A stretch of DNA of 64,000 bases, taken from Impatiens glandulifera (lineage: Eukaryota; Streptophyta; Magnoliopsida; Ericales; Balsaminaceae). A program made the position numbers and the translations under genes. The notes beneath the pieces are model-generated. The model made no database searches. It was not told where the DNA came from and saw nothing but the letters and a program-made list of their open reading frames with translations. Position 1 is the stretch's first letter, and each line of letters opens with the position of its first letter. The stretch is from NCBI RefSeq assembly GCF_907164915.1, contig NC_061862.1, positions 139,119,520 to 139,183,519 of the forward strand, in the 5' to 3' direction. Of the stretch, positions 20,668 through 33,280 are shown piece after piece.

Positions 20668-23600
20668 TTAGAACCTTCCTCCTATTCCTCTCTTGAGCTG
20701 TGCTGCTTTGTATTTGTCAAGCAAAAATCTACTACCCTCTTTCAGTGTTGCTTTCCTTCCTTCATCATAATTCCACAGCTCTGAGACTATGTATCTTCCA
20801 CTCGGGTTATAATCATTGATTTCGGCCAAAGCTGCTTTAACCGCCAAGTAAACATCTTCCCCAAGCTCCTCCCTTACTCCTTTCAGCTTCTCATCTTCCT
20901 CGTTTATCATTTCCTGTTGTTATTTACAAACCCAACACACATTAATGCATCTTATTATTTTAAAATGGTTTCAACTCATCCAAAAAAATATACAACACCT
21001 GTGGTTTGTCGTTCACAATCACCACTTTAAAAGGATGCCATTCGGGATCTCGCAAATACTCCTCCCATAGTGAACACAGTTCTGTAGCTCTATCATCTGC
21101 TGCTTCTTCGTCTTTGTATCTCTTAAGCATTGCCTCGTGGAAAGGCTTGTTATCCAGTTCTCCCATTCTTTTTACTCCAATCTTACCCCCTTTCGACACA
21201 TCTCTCAACCCCTGCAAAATTACAACTATCATTCTCTCTCCCACAAGATTGCTACACAGGATCATCACTTTTGCAATTATGCTATGGTTGAATTGCTTAC
21301 ATAACTGGTGCAACATAACCGACTTACATTTATGAGTTCTTTGCGTGCATCCTGCAGCTCATCGTTGCTTTTCCGCTCCTTCACTATTAAATGTTGATTA
21401 AGGGACTCTAAACTTTCAAGCTCCGATTCTTTTTCTCTCAACATTGAATGCATTCCGTCAACCTTTTGTAGGACTTCCAAGTCATCATCCCCCATATGCT
21501 TCATGACATTCAATGATCCTTTCATTTGTTCAATTTCAAGCTCTAGGGCTTGTTTTGCATCCAGTTGTTTCTCCAATAGAATTATTCTTTTGTGAAGATC
21601 CTCTTTTTTCCTCTGAAATAAAATGTTGCAGCAAAGAGAACATAGAGTAAAGCTGATATTTTTCTCAAAAAAAAATAAAATAAAGTAAACCTGACACAGA
21701 AATATAAAAAGCATTAGTCTGCAACTGCTGGTAACAATTCAATCACCTTCTGTTCTTCAGCAAGTTTCAGTACATTTTCATCAGCTTTTATTTGCTCAAT
21801 GGATGCCAATTGAAGAGAACTATTTCTCAAAGCATTCTGAAAGAACAAGCATGTCAAACAAAACAAAGTCATTAGAAAAGATTTACAAGACTCTGTTGCT
21901 CGAGATTGAAATTTACCATAAAGAAACTCTCGAAAAGAACAAATAGTTTTAGAAACCCGTAAATAAATAACAGAATTGCTAATGTTGCAATATTGGACAA
22001 AGAAATAACTAAAAAGGGCATGGCTGAAGTAAAAATGAACATGAAGCACTTCTTAAACTCATGCTTACAAATCTTATTTTAAATATCAAACATTTAAAAT
22101 TTATTGACATTATATTGCGGATTAACATGTGGAAAAGAAGATCATCTTCATCCACCCTTACACATTCAGGATGAGCAACCTCTATTGTGAGTCAGCATGA
22201 GAAGAATGAATCGCTCAATCGTTAAAAGTAGGGAGCCTCCATGGAACAAACACGTAACAATATTCAACAGAACAATAGTAATATACAAATTTCTGTTTCA
22301 ACAAGTATTATCACAAGTATATGTTATATATATATTGGCATAATTAAGTAGACGATGTCGTACCTTTTCAATATCTTCAGAAAGTTTCTTCCTTTCAGTT
22401 TCATTTTTGGCCTCACGCATCTCCAGTTGTTTTCCCCGTTCATCCAGCTCATGTTTATGAGATTCTACTTGTGATTTGAGTTTCTCATGGTCATTGAAAA
22501 TCCTCAGGAAATGATCTCTTGCACTCATCTGTATTTTTTTAATCTCTGGCAAGCAAATACAAGGTCAAGCACTAAAAAATATAAGTACGAGCACAAAAAG
22601 AGGATCAATTTTCCATAGCAACTGAAGGGATAAAACAGGCACTATAACCTACAACCTTCATTGTAGGAATGATGCAATTTGTCCTTCTCTGTCATTAATT
22701 TTTCCATTGTTTCTGCAGTCTCGCTGAATTTGCCTTTTATTTCTTCCAAGTGCCTATTCTTGACCTCAATAATGTTCGTCAAATTCGATACAAGTTTATT
22801 AGTTTTGCGGTGTTCCTCATCCATTAAATCTGAAATAGTTCTAAGATCTCCAATTTTTTTAAGGTGCTCCCCGATAATTCCGTTAGAATTGTAGTCATCA
22901 GCTCGAGCAACCCAACCATAGAGATCAGATGGTCCGTTGTTCATAAATAACTTCCAGTCCCTTTTCCCGTGGTGATCTGCCTCATAAGCCTTTTCAAATG
23001 ACATTGCATTGCTGAAACCAGACCAATCTTTGTTAAACTCCACGACAGCAGTTCCTGAGTGACCACGGAAATTCCAGAGTGGATGGACTCTTGTAGGATT
23101 AAATCCTCTCTTAATGAACTGGTCCCTTAGCTTTGACCCACTTTGCCCAACATAACGACCATCCTTCCTTTCAGTGGGAATGTTAACCACAATACCAATC
23201 CATGGCCAAACAAACATCTCTTCACGGTCACAGTCGGCAAGAGTATCATCTTCGGTTTTAGCTACAGGCTCTGAAGAGCCTCCTGCATCTACCCACATGT
23301 TAGCCTCCAAATCTTTTGTCAATCCCTGGTGATTTTCATTATCCCTTGCTGTTATTTCCCCTGAATTTCCATTTCCAATCGCTGCAAGAGTATCATCTTT
23401 GGTTTTAGCTACAGGCTCTGAAGAGCCTCCTGCATCTGCCCCCATGTTAGCCTCCAAATATTTTGTCAAACCCTGGTGATTAGCCTTATCCCTCACTGTT
23501 CTTTTCGCTGAATTTCCATTGCCAATCCCACTGGCGTGCTGTAAGAGTTCCTTGTACTGGTAATCTCCTTTCCTTTTCTTCGGACAATATGGACAAGTGA

Positions 23601-23703
23601 ATGCATCATTTGATGTTCTAACACGCTTAATCCCATTATTCAGTTCTTCGTAAGTTTTAACTTGATATTCCTCCATTTCAGATTCACTTATGTCAGAGTC
23701 CAT
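20668..23703 (-). CDS. FDM/IDN2-like XS-XH domain protein (RNA-directed DNA methylation factor)
   Basis: Six coding exons on the minus strand, all with GT-AG borders and continuous phase: 23703-22656, 22545-22364, 21836-21747, 21612-21328, 21211-20999 and 20913-20668. Together they give 687 aa. Domains: a zf-XS finger (CPYC at about residues 37-40, His in LLQHASG); an internally duplicated segment (60-108 and 109-157); an XS domain at about 163-275 (MFVWPWIGIVVNIPTE, FRGHSGTAVVEFNKDW); a long coiled coil at about 285-535; and a C-terminal XH domain from about 536 (KRMGELDNKPF, LWEEYLRDPEWHPFKV, SELWNYDEGRKATL). In the family, XS binds double-stranded RNA with 5' overhangs and XH mediates dimer formation. 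IDN2 and the FDM proteins act in the nucleus downstream of siRNA production in RNA-directed DNA methylation. No internal stop is seen, so the gene looks intact. Family members are usually about 630-650 aa; the excess matches the duplication. Which paralogue it is cannot be decided here. Confidence 0.93.
23237..23530 (-). repeat. In-frame 147-bp tandem duplication inside FDM-like exon 1
   Basis: Marker GCAAGAGTATCATCTT lies at 23237 and 23384, exactly 147 bp (49 codons) apart. The copies differ at a modest number of positions, roughly one in nine by eye. Protein copies span residues 60-108 and 109-157, both containing NHQGLTK.LEANM and DAGGSSEPVAKT.DDTLA. The duplicated part covers the second half of the zf-XS finger and the linker, but not the CPYC half. 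Confidence 0.93.
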
Positions 23704-24299
23704 TGATGTCTTTGTAAACTTCCCAAATAAAATAAACAGGAATTAGGACTCAATATATAGTAATTCTTAAGACAATGGTAAATAAACTCAACAATGAAAA
23801 TGAGAAAATAATGAGCATTCTGGTGAATCTCTGCCTTATACCAAACATTTTAATCCATGAAGAGCCAAAATGCAAACTGGTATTACTATCACTAAACAAG
23901 TATGAGTTTTCAAGAAATATACACAACCCAACACATATCTCATCATTTCCCTATTTCTGAACTAAATCCATACAGAAATGCTGAAATTCGAAATTTTAAA
24001 AAATCTTCAATGGAGACTGAAGATCATACTTCCAAACTCTGCATATAATGAACAAAAATCAAAATATTGTTGCTTCTTACAACTACTCATCGAAGATCGT
24101 AAGCGGCAGAAAGAGGATGAACAAAGACAACACATGCAAACTGCATTCACAAAATCTTAAAAAAAAAAGAAAACCCACCAAATTTTCAGGCAAATGAAAC
24201 CAAACAAAAGAAGAATCCAAACCCAATACTGTAAAATGAAAATTTTGAAGACAAAAACTTGTTTCTGAAAAAACCTTGACCTAATCAAACATAGATTTC

Positions 24300-24480
24300 A
24301 TCCATATATATATATACAAAATATAGAAGGATAGAAAAGGAAACCGTTTCCTACTTCAGATCAGCTTAATTTTAAGCCCTTATCTTCACAATGTCTTCAA
24401 TCGGAAAAAGTGGTGGTGCAAAGAGAAGGGTTTTGAGGGATTCGGTAAAGAAGGAAGAAAGATATTATACAAGTGAAAAC
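24300..24480 (-). promoter_or_regulatory. Probable promoter and 5' UTR of the FDM-like gene
   Basis: On the minus strand a TATAATATC sequence near 24460 precedes a pyrimidine-rich leader (TTCTTCCTTCTTTACC), then about 750 bases without a gene before the ATG at 23703. A 5' UTR intron is possible but I could not fix its borders. Inference from position and composition. Confidence 0.35.
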
Positions 24481-26007
24481 TACAATGAATTTATTGATAC
24501 TAGTACACTTAAAGCTTTGTTTGGAATTTGTTTTCTTTTTTCTAAATAAATCATTTAAAGGGTTTAAGAAAAAAATATTTCATTGAAAAATGTGAAAATG
24601 TTGTTGAAACGATGGTGACTTTTTGCGTTTTTGTTAAAACCTTATGGATTGTTTGGAGTTTGAATTTTAAATGATATTATAGGAATTTTCAAATAAAGAA
24701 ATTTTAATAAAATATGATTTGAAATCAAACGCAAACTAACTGTCTGAACTTCTGTGAAAATCTATTTTTGGATTTTGAATATTGTCTTTCCTATTTTACC
24801 CTTAATTCAATTGTATGGATCTTCCAATATTGTTGTTTTCCTATTTTACCCTTCACTTAATTTTATAAAAGCAATCTTAAACTTTTATTTTTTTATTTCT
24901 ATTCTTATTCTTGTGTAAATATTTTTACACTATGGGTTTGATCAATTAGAATATAAGGATTCCTGTTTTTGTTATAGGAAGGACAAAATAGTAATTTTTG
25001 GATTTTTATAGAATTTTTTAAATAAATATTATTTAATAGGTAGTAGTTTATTTAAGTTTTTAATTAGCTAAATTATTATAATATTTTTTTTTGTATAAAA
25101 AAATTATATTTTAATCTTTTAGTGATAGATTTAATAATTTGATAATAAAAAATAAATATGATGAAATATATTAAATTTAAATTAAGTCAATTTTTTACTT
25201 TTATAAAATAAAATGAAAACACTTGTATCCAAATAAAGTGACATACAGTGTGAATCAAAAACAAATTTCGGTTTGAACACCAGTAAATGAGATAACACGT
25301 TTTTAACTTTTTTAATTTTATTTTCATAATTTTGATGAGAACTTACTAAAATAATTCATGTTACTTAAAATATTAAAGATTTCAAATTTAATTTATACTA
25401 AAGTTATAAATTTGACAGTGAACACAGCTTTAATATATTTTATAAATCTTGTCAATTGTGATTTTACAAAATAAAGAAAAAATATTTACTTATATTATCT
25501 TCTAACCAACCACATCCATTAAATAAACAAACCTAAATAACTATAGAGAGAGTAAAATCATTAAAGATTATATGATATAATTATTCTACCCATTTTGAAT
25601 ATTCATCAGGAATTCACATCTTAAAATTCTTCTTAAAAATATTTGTTACTAAAAAGATTGATGCACATACAAAAATCACTGGGCAGATCGTGATAATTTA
25701 TTCATTCGTTTCATATTGATATAATCAACCTTTTTTTTATCTTTTAAATTCTCTTTTCATATTTATTCTTGTACCCGTTTTATATTTTATTATCCGACTC
25801 CGACTCCAAACTTAGCGGGTAACTCTATTTTTATTCACATACTCGATTCGTCGTGTACTCGATCTCCGACATGTACACCAATATCCGATTAAATAGTAAA
25901 TTTATATATTTTGTTAAAAAAATTACAAAGTAAATATTGAAGAATAACTAAATAATAAATAACTTTAAAATAATAATATCGAAATAAAATAAAAACAAAT
26001 TGAAGTA
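24481..26007. other. AT-rich intergenic DNA
   Basis: No gene is supported. The part at 25780-25890 (TACCCGTTTTATATTTTATT, then CGACTCCGACTCC) resembles a similar fragment near 30600-30740 in inverse sense, so both are probably remnants of one small repeat family. Confidence 0.5.
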
Positions 26008-28850
26008 TGTAATTTCCGGAAAAACTCATTAGGTAAATTTCGCGAAAAAGCTCGAGGTTCGAGAATTTTAATATCGATTTGCGTGTCAGAAATCTTTTTT
26101 TAAAATAAAACATTATTTGAAAGATTTTTAAATTATTCCTAATAGGTTTTGAAATTAATTAATTCAGTGTTAAATTTTAAATAATCCAAGAATTTACAAT
26201 AATCAAATTAAAATTTGATTTTTAGAAATCCATTTGTTTACAATAATTAAACATAATTAATTTAAATGATTATTCGTTTTGAAATAGAGTCGCCAATTGA
26301 TTTTTTAAAATGAATAAAAAGTGGCATACGTGTACAAACGTATTGGCCAATGTTTCATTTAATTCGTAGTTTGGTGATACTCGGGAAAGTCTTCGTACCC
26401 ATTTTTAAAAATAATCTCTACTTATAAATTTGACTTTTGAAAATCGGTTGTATAACGTTTTATTTTACTGATTATTTTTTCGGTTCTAAACATGCATAAA
26501 ATTTGTGCGTTATTTAAAATATTGTAACAAAAATATTCAAATGCTGATACATTTTGCTGATGATGTTGACTTAGGGAGGAAACATATGAAGAACATCAGT
26601 TGTTAAAGGCATTAAAGTTTAAATATAAATCTCAAACGTGCTTTTATCAAAATATGTTTTTGTGTAATATCCCAAAAGTATTTTCTAATTTTTCGTGATT
26701 TTTAAAAATAGTTTGAGGTTCCAAAATTACAAAAATAATTTTAAAATTTTCAAATGAGAAACAAACAGGCCTTAGGACCGAAGTCCTAGGCCTTGGGTTC
26801 GTTTTCATCGGCTAGGGTCCAGGACCCATGGTCGGTCTCATTGGTTTAGGCTAACAAGCCCCAGTCGAGGTGCTAAGGACTCTCGGTCTTTGGTTGGAAT
26901 TATCGATCGGGGTGTAAAACCATCAGTCTTAAAGCTAGTTGTGGGCTAATTTCATCGATCCTAAGTTCAGGAATTCTTAGTCAAGGTCGAGATTCCTCGA
27001 TCCTAGGTTTAACCTTTAAGTCTTAGGTGGAAGACATCAGTCCTAGATTTAGGAGTTCTCGGTCCTAGGTCTAGTGTCTCGGTCGGACCTCTTGGTCTTC
27101 ATGAACACAAAAGTTACAGATTTTGCAGTTTTGATTTAAGCTTTAATTCTTTGATCCAAGAGCTTGGGTAGCTTCACAAAGCTCCTAAGAACATGTTGAT
27201 CGTCATCTCAAAGTATCAATCGACCTGGATGATGATCAAATTGTTCAAAATAGTTTATGATAAAAAGTTGGATTTTTATGTTTTAAAACTGTTATGAGGA
27301 GAAATGAGCTATCCAATAGCTTTCTTATATCTCATATACTTGATTGGTACCAAAACATGAACACTAGCTGTTCGTTTTGACCAAATCAAAAACTCAAAAT
27401 TTTCAATTATTTTGAAAGTTTTAATTTTAATCAAACATGATCCAAACAGTTTCCCAACATGATTACAATTATGTTGGAAATATTTTTGGGCTTTGATCTT
27501 CAAAGATTAGCCCAAGAACAACAAACTCATTTCTTTGATTTTAAAAATTCAAATTTGGGTTTTTTGTTGATTTCCAATAATAAAACACCATGAACACTCA
27601 GCATACAAGCTTATGCAATTTAAAATAAAAAAAAAAATCAAACGCAAACTGTAAATATGAATTAGAGTATGATTGAAATCTTACCAAGGATTGGAGAACA
27701 CTCCTAGGACCCTAAGGAAGCTTTTGGGATACTAAGATCCAAACTTTAAGGCCTTACACGAATTTTTCAAAAAATCCAAAAGCTTGAAGATTTAATGGCG
27801 AATATTTGAATTTTGTCGATTTGAAGCTAGAGAGTGGATCTATTGGCTTCAGATTTATTTAAGGAAGCTATTTATAGCTGTTTGGAGTCGATTGATCCAT
27901 CCAAATGGATCGAATCAGCCAAAAATCATTAATGGTGATTTTGTTGTTCTTGAGCCAACTAGCCGAAATAGGGATGATTCATCCCTATTTTATAGGAGAA
28001 GTGATCACCGAAGTAGGGTGATCATTTCAACTTTCGAATTAGTCGCAATGGTTGACTATGGAGGAAGTTACACTTTTGAAAAATCAAAATTGAATATATT
28101 CTAATCCTTTCGGCGATGCGTTAGAGAAGACGATCGCATGTGAAAATGACGTTGTTTTGAGGGAAAATGCGGACATGGAGCATTCCGTCCGCGTTTTGTC
28201 TAAGCGTTGTTACGTTTGGGAATTTTCGGTTAACGGAGTTGAGGCGTGTGTTAGTCGATCATGTGTGGCATGGGTGCGCGCTTCCTCGTTGTAGCGGGGT
28301 ACATGGTATGCTCTTGGGCGTTGGATAAAGATCCAGCGTCCATCCGAAGGTTGTAGTTCCTACTACAACGAATCCTTTGGTTTTGGTTGCACCGGATTAT
28401 TGATTTTATTTTTTATTTAAACCTTAAGAGTTTGTTTAAAATAGATTTTTCTTTCACCCTTTTGATTTTAATTTTGATCTTTTAAGTACACAAAATATTA
28501 AATTAAATATGACAAATATTTTACCAATTTATTTTATATTTTAATGTTAAATAAATAATTTTGTAGGTTTCATCCTTAATTAATTATTTATTCCCTTGAT
28601 TTTTTCTAAAATTATTTTAAGATAAAATGTACAACATTTATCCCAATTTTTTTTTATTTTGGTCATTTTTTTTAATTAATTAAGTTTTAATTATCACAAT
28701 AATTAATCTAATTAATTGGGTTTTGGCTGTAGGACATTTTTCGACCTTAAAATTAATTCCCCTCAAATTTGACTCGTTTTTTAAAACCTTCTTTTCTCAA
28801 ATGAGAGATCCTAGAAAAAAAAATTCAAGCTATCGACCTTGACGTAAAAA
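26008..28850 (+). mobile_element. Long non-coding LTR-like repeat, copy A
   Basis: Shares collinear, diverged sequence with 34960-40400 (copy B), and at its start with 44754-45110 (copy C). It starts TGTAATTTCCGGAAAAACTC (copy C: TGTAACTCCCGGAAAAACCC). Shared landmarks in order are GGTGATACTCGGGAAA (about 26368), a TCGGTC/CCTAGG-rich segment (26760-27110), CAATAGCTT..GTA type sequence (about 27310), TTGGAGA.CACTC (about 27690), GATCATTAATGG-like sequence (about 27925) and GTTGAGGCG.GTTAGT (about 28240). No gag or pol frame is present. It could be a long solo LTR of a Ty3/gypsy Tat/Ogre type or a LARD-type element; this is inference from structure. Confidence 0.55.
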
Positions 28851-31805
28851 ATCGATCACATAACTGAACTACTTTGCTCTCTAAATTAGGTCACAATGTG
28901 GAATGTCTCATGCTAGCTCTGTTAGCTAACAAAGCTTGTGTCATATTGGCTTTGTTAGCTTACAATGATTCATGCTAGCTCTGTTATCTCACAATGCTTC
29001 GTGACACATATGATCAAAGATTCTTTGACGATTAATTACACCGTTGAGCTTATTTGAGTGTCTACCAGGATCATAAAATCTAAAAAATAAGTGGTATACC
29101 AAGAAGAAGGTGCTGAATGATTGAGTATTTTTGAAAAATAGCTCTAAACTTAGGCATTGGTTGGAATAATTAGTAAAATACAATAATAATAACTCCAAAC
29201 TCTTGGTGAAAAATGAAGTGTAAGCTCATTATTATTTATTGATTATTTTAACATGTATTAGACTAATACATTATTTTATTTTTACTAAATTAGACACTTA
29301 GTAAGACTAAATAACTAATTTATATATTATTAGTTTATAAGATATTTGATATATATTACTAATTCATAAAACTAAATTAGACACTCTTAGATAGTTTGAT
29401 TGACTAACCTAAATATTTGAGATTAAATTTTCTAATTACTTGTTACTTTGTGTTGAAAAAAATTATGTCAAACTTTGAAAGTTTAAGCTTGGTGGAATCG
29501 AAAATGAGGATGTATATGAAAGACTTTTTAATGACATCACAATAATGTGCAATTGTGTTCACTGTTGTAGTGGATATAGACGCCGACAATAAGCATAATA
29601 TGACTGGTGAGAAAGAGAAGACAACTTAAAGACGTAAACAAGATAATAAACATATTGTATATCATCATACTCACACTGACCATTCTAGTCGTACTTCAAA
29701 CCTAATTATCGTTGACCCAACTTCACTCCAAAGTTTCATTAAAAAAGTTAACAAATATATGGGATGACTACAAGGATCAAAAATATTAATGCTTGTTGTA
29801 TTTTTATGAGTTCACCACAAGTTAGATAAGAGTTAGACGATATTTGAGTGAGATAATTCCATTGCATTGTTGAGGAATTATATGCAAGCCACACCGTGTG
29901 TTAACTAATTTATCGTCATGTAAGTCACATCATGGTTTAACTAATTAATTAACAATATTATGTTGTTATTTTTTAACTATTTGAATTTATGTAGATTTTA
30001 ACGTATTTGATAAATTTGTCTTAACTTAGAATGATTATTATTATTATATAAGTATTTGTTATGTATGTTTATTTATTTTATTTATTTTTGTATTAATATT
30101 AAATTAATGTTTATAACTAAACTCTATTAGATAGAAATTAAATGTCCGACATAGATTTTATACTGTCAACATTTTATTAGTGTGTTGAAGAAGTGGCATA
30201 AATTTTTGTAGAAAGAAGAGGCATTCTATGGGATGATACAAATATCTATGTGGAGAGAATCAGTCATAGAGCTTATATAAAAGGATTTTTTAATTGATAC
30301 AATATATTGAATGACCTGATGATAACGTGCTTATGTGAGCATCGTATGGATGTCATTGTCTTCAACGGTTTTAACTTAGCTAACTACTAAATATGGATTG
30401 TTAAATTAAAACAAAGGTCTTTTTCTTGCCGGACAACATGCACATTAACTTTGTCAAACTAGTCTTATGTTCAACTATAACACAAGATAATCAGTAGACA
30501 TTATGTTAAGATCAATAATTTTAATGATTAACAACCAAATTTTGTAAGTAGATCAAATAATTGTTATTCAAAATTAAGAGAAGAGAAATACAAATACTTA
30601 AAGGTAAAAATAATAAGACGGGGATCGGTACTCGATGAATCGAGGATGTGAATACAAATAGAGATATCCGTTAGGTTCAGAGTCATGTAGCAAAATAAAA
30701 ATTGGGTTAAGAATTTGTACTTCACTCCCAACGAGTAAGATATTTGTTTTCATCCCTACACATGATGCCGGAAATTTAAAAATTGTCTTAATTGATCCAC
30801 GTTATCATTTTACACATCCTTTATATAGTAAAAATTTAACTTAATTTAATAATGTTTGTTAATTATATATATATATATATATATCCATTTTTAAGATTAA
30901 CGGTTTATATGTTGATTATAAAAATACTTAGGTTATTTAGTTATATATAGAAAATTTCGATATCAAATGGAGGAATTTCAAAGAGGTTTACCATCAAGTT
31001 CACCATGAAATATTCAATAAGATACCTTCATTCTTGAGAACTAGGATCTAGGATCTAGGATCGAACGAACATTTTGAGTATGAAAAAAAAAGAGGAAAAT
31101 ATTAGAGAATTATAATAAACACGTATTTGTTACAATTATGTGTTTACAAGATTTTGTGAGGCGACATGTCATTAATAAGATGTGGATGATGGTGTGACAA
31201 TCAATTATAATTAAACAGTATCCTATTTTAATTAATAAATATAAATATTTTTAAAATATAAATAATATAATAAATATCAAATTAATATACATATAAATAA
31301 ACTTATAACTTAAACAATAAATGTTTAAATTAAAAAACTGTTTTCAATTATACTCATTTTAGATCAAACGTAACTAAAAATGCATTTAAAAATTAATTTT
31401 CGGTTTCTCACTCATACCCAATTTTAATTTCAGACTCAAAGCTGTTTTTAATTGGGCTGTTATAACTAACAAAAATAATATTTTATCTATATAAAAATCT
31501 ATTTTAATTAAAATGCTTTATAATATAAATAGTCGAACGGTTGAATTTTAAAAAAAAATCCAACTACCATCAAATATTATCTCAATGTATTTCTTATCAA
31601 TCACCTTACTTAATTTATTAACTAAAATATTATATATTTAAAAAATAAATAAATTATTTTATCATTAAATATTAATATTTTTAAATCTTTATATAAATAA
31701 ATATATTTATTAAAATCATTATCAACCAATATTTTTTTTAAATAACTCAGAATTCTTTTTAATAAACTCAAACCGAATAAGCTCTAATACTAAATATTTC
31801 TTTTG
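28851..31805. other. Gene-poor DNA with small repeats
   Basis: A short imperfect repeat (CATGCTAGCTCTGTTA..CTCACAATGCTTCGTG type) lies at 28895-29005. Related sentence-like fragments near 29516 and 30277 suggest old copies of an unidentified element. A TA run lies at about 30868-30885. No gene is supported. Confidence 0.45.
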
Positions 31806-31809
31806 ATTC

Positions 31810-32075
31810 GTAATATAGTAAAAACTCTTTAAATTAATATTCGATAAATTAATAAACACTCTAAAATAATAAATTTATATGATCTCAACTTAGGCTAATG
31901 TAAAAAATTGAAAAAATCGATAAAATAATAAAATAATATTTTTATAATTTTTTATCCAAAAAAAACCATAAATTAATAATTCATAAAAATTAAAAACATA
32001 TATATTATACTTTATTGAAATATAATTTTGCAACACATTTTAGATGAGAAGTCATATTGTGAGATATGGTTTGAA
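31810..32075. mobile_element. MITE-like AT-rich repeat (TAGTAAAAACTCTTTAAATTA type)
   Basis: Begins near TATAGTAAAAACTCTTTAAA and contains GATAAATTAATAA, TTTATATGATCTCAACTTAG and related phrases. I recognise these from memory as a widespread dicot short repeat. The termini and target duplication are not clean. The assignment is tentative. Confidence 0.4.
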
Positions 32076-32116
32076 TACTCTAACACATTCATGTAATTTA
32101 TACACTGTATGCCAAA

Positions 32117-32566
32117 TCTATATATATAATGATGATTAATTTTTAAAGTGTCCGGATTGCCGGGTCGAGAGCTGTGGTTAATTTGGATACTTGGGTCAGA
32201 TTGTGAGTTTACCCGTTTTTAAATTTAAAACGGTTAAAAATAAAATTAAAAACGCTAGAGGTATGTTTCGAACTTGCAACCTAACAAAACAAGTACAACT
32301 CTTTAACCAACTAGGGTACAAAGACTTTATATATTAATTTCAAACACCAAATTTGATAAATGTGGGACGTTTTAATATTAATATAAGTTCAACTTTTTAA
32401 CTAACTAATATATAATGATATTGAGTAAATAGATACTTGGGTCGGATTATGTGTTGACCTACCCATAAATTTAAAACGGTTAAAAATAAAATTAAAAATG
32501 TTATCCGTAATTTTTTTCACGGTTTTTTATATTACTACTCGTGCAAATGCACAGGCTAAATGCTAG
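32117..32566 (+). mobile_element. Non-autonomous Helitron, 450 bp
   Basis: Starts TCTATATATATAATGATG and ends CTAG. It is preceded by A (32116) and followed by T (32567), the A/T host site expected of Helitrons. Just upstream of CTAG is a short hairpin, CGTGCAAATGCAC, about ten bases from the end, matching the usual Helitron 3' structure. There are no target duplications and no Rep/helicase sequence. It shares its body with the minus-strand element at 18429-19140, including GTCCGGATTGCCGGGTCGAG. It carries an inverse tRNA-like module at 32268-32315. Confidence 0.82.
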
Positions 32567-33112
32567 TTTGCTTAATAATACGTTCACATTTGTTTCTCTT
32601 GTTTACATTTATCGTAATACTTCAAAAGTCATTTAGTATTTCAAAAATTATTAATCATTAATAATGTTAACTTGAGTCCTAATATTCGTTGCAACTTAAT
32701 TCTAAGAGACATAAACTAATTTGTTTAATATTTATAATTACTTATTTTATACTAATATATTAATTATATGTTGCCCTTCAATCGCCTTTTAAACTATCTA
32801 AATAAGGTAAAGCTTAGAAGATAAATTTTGTACTTGTCCCTCTAGCCAGTTGGGCTCCGGCCAGTCTTTCGACCAGATCCCTAAAAACTGTACCCTAAAA
32901 ACTGTACGTGCAGTCTCCCGCAGTCTCCCGCATCCTGATTTCAAGAAATAAGAAAACATATCAAATATAAATATACATATTTATGACATTGTAAATATAA
33001 ATTAATGTGATATTTTATTTTATTTTAGGTGAAATATCATTTGAAATGTTTTAACTTAGAGTAGAGATTAACGTTAACTTCTCACATTAAAAAAATAATA
33101 TAATAAATAATA
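32567..33112. other. AT-rich spacer, nothing recognised
   Basis: No supported gene. A small duplication (AAAAACTGTACC, and CAGTCTCCCG twice) occurs near 32882-32930. Confidence 0.5.
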
Positions 33113-33280
33113 GAGAAATGATTAGGTGATGAAATTTGGTGAGGGAATGACGTGGCATAATCTTATTCGCTGAAAAAATTAAATAATTTCTCTCTTTTCT
33201 CTATTTCCTCTCACTTTTACATTTTTCAACCAATGAAGGTGATGACACGTCATTCCCTCGCTCTATCACTCCTCTAAATA
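33113..33280. mobile_element. Foldback MITE with GAGGGAATGACGTG inverted ends
   Basis: The left end contains GAGGGAATGACGTGGCA and the right end contains TGACACGTCATTCCCTC, its complement with one change. Outer bases also pair (GAGAAATGATTAGGTGAT against ATCACTCCTCTAAATAAT, imperfectly). Total length is about 165 bp. The superfamily is not determined because no clean target duplication was identified. Confidence 0.75.
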
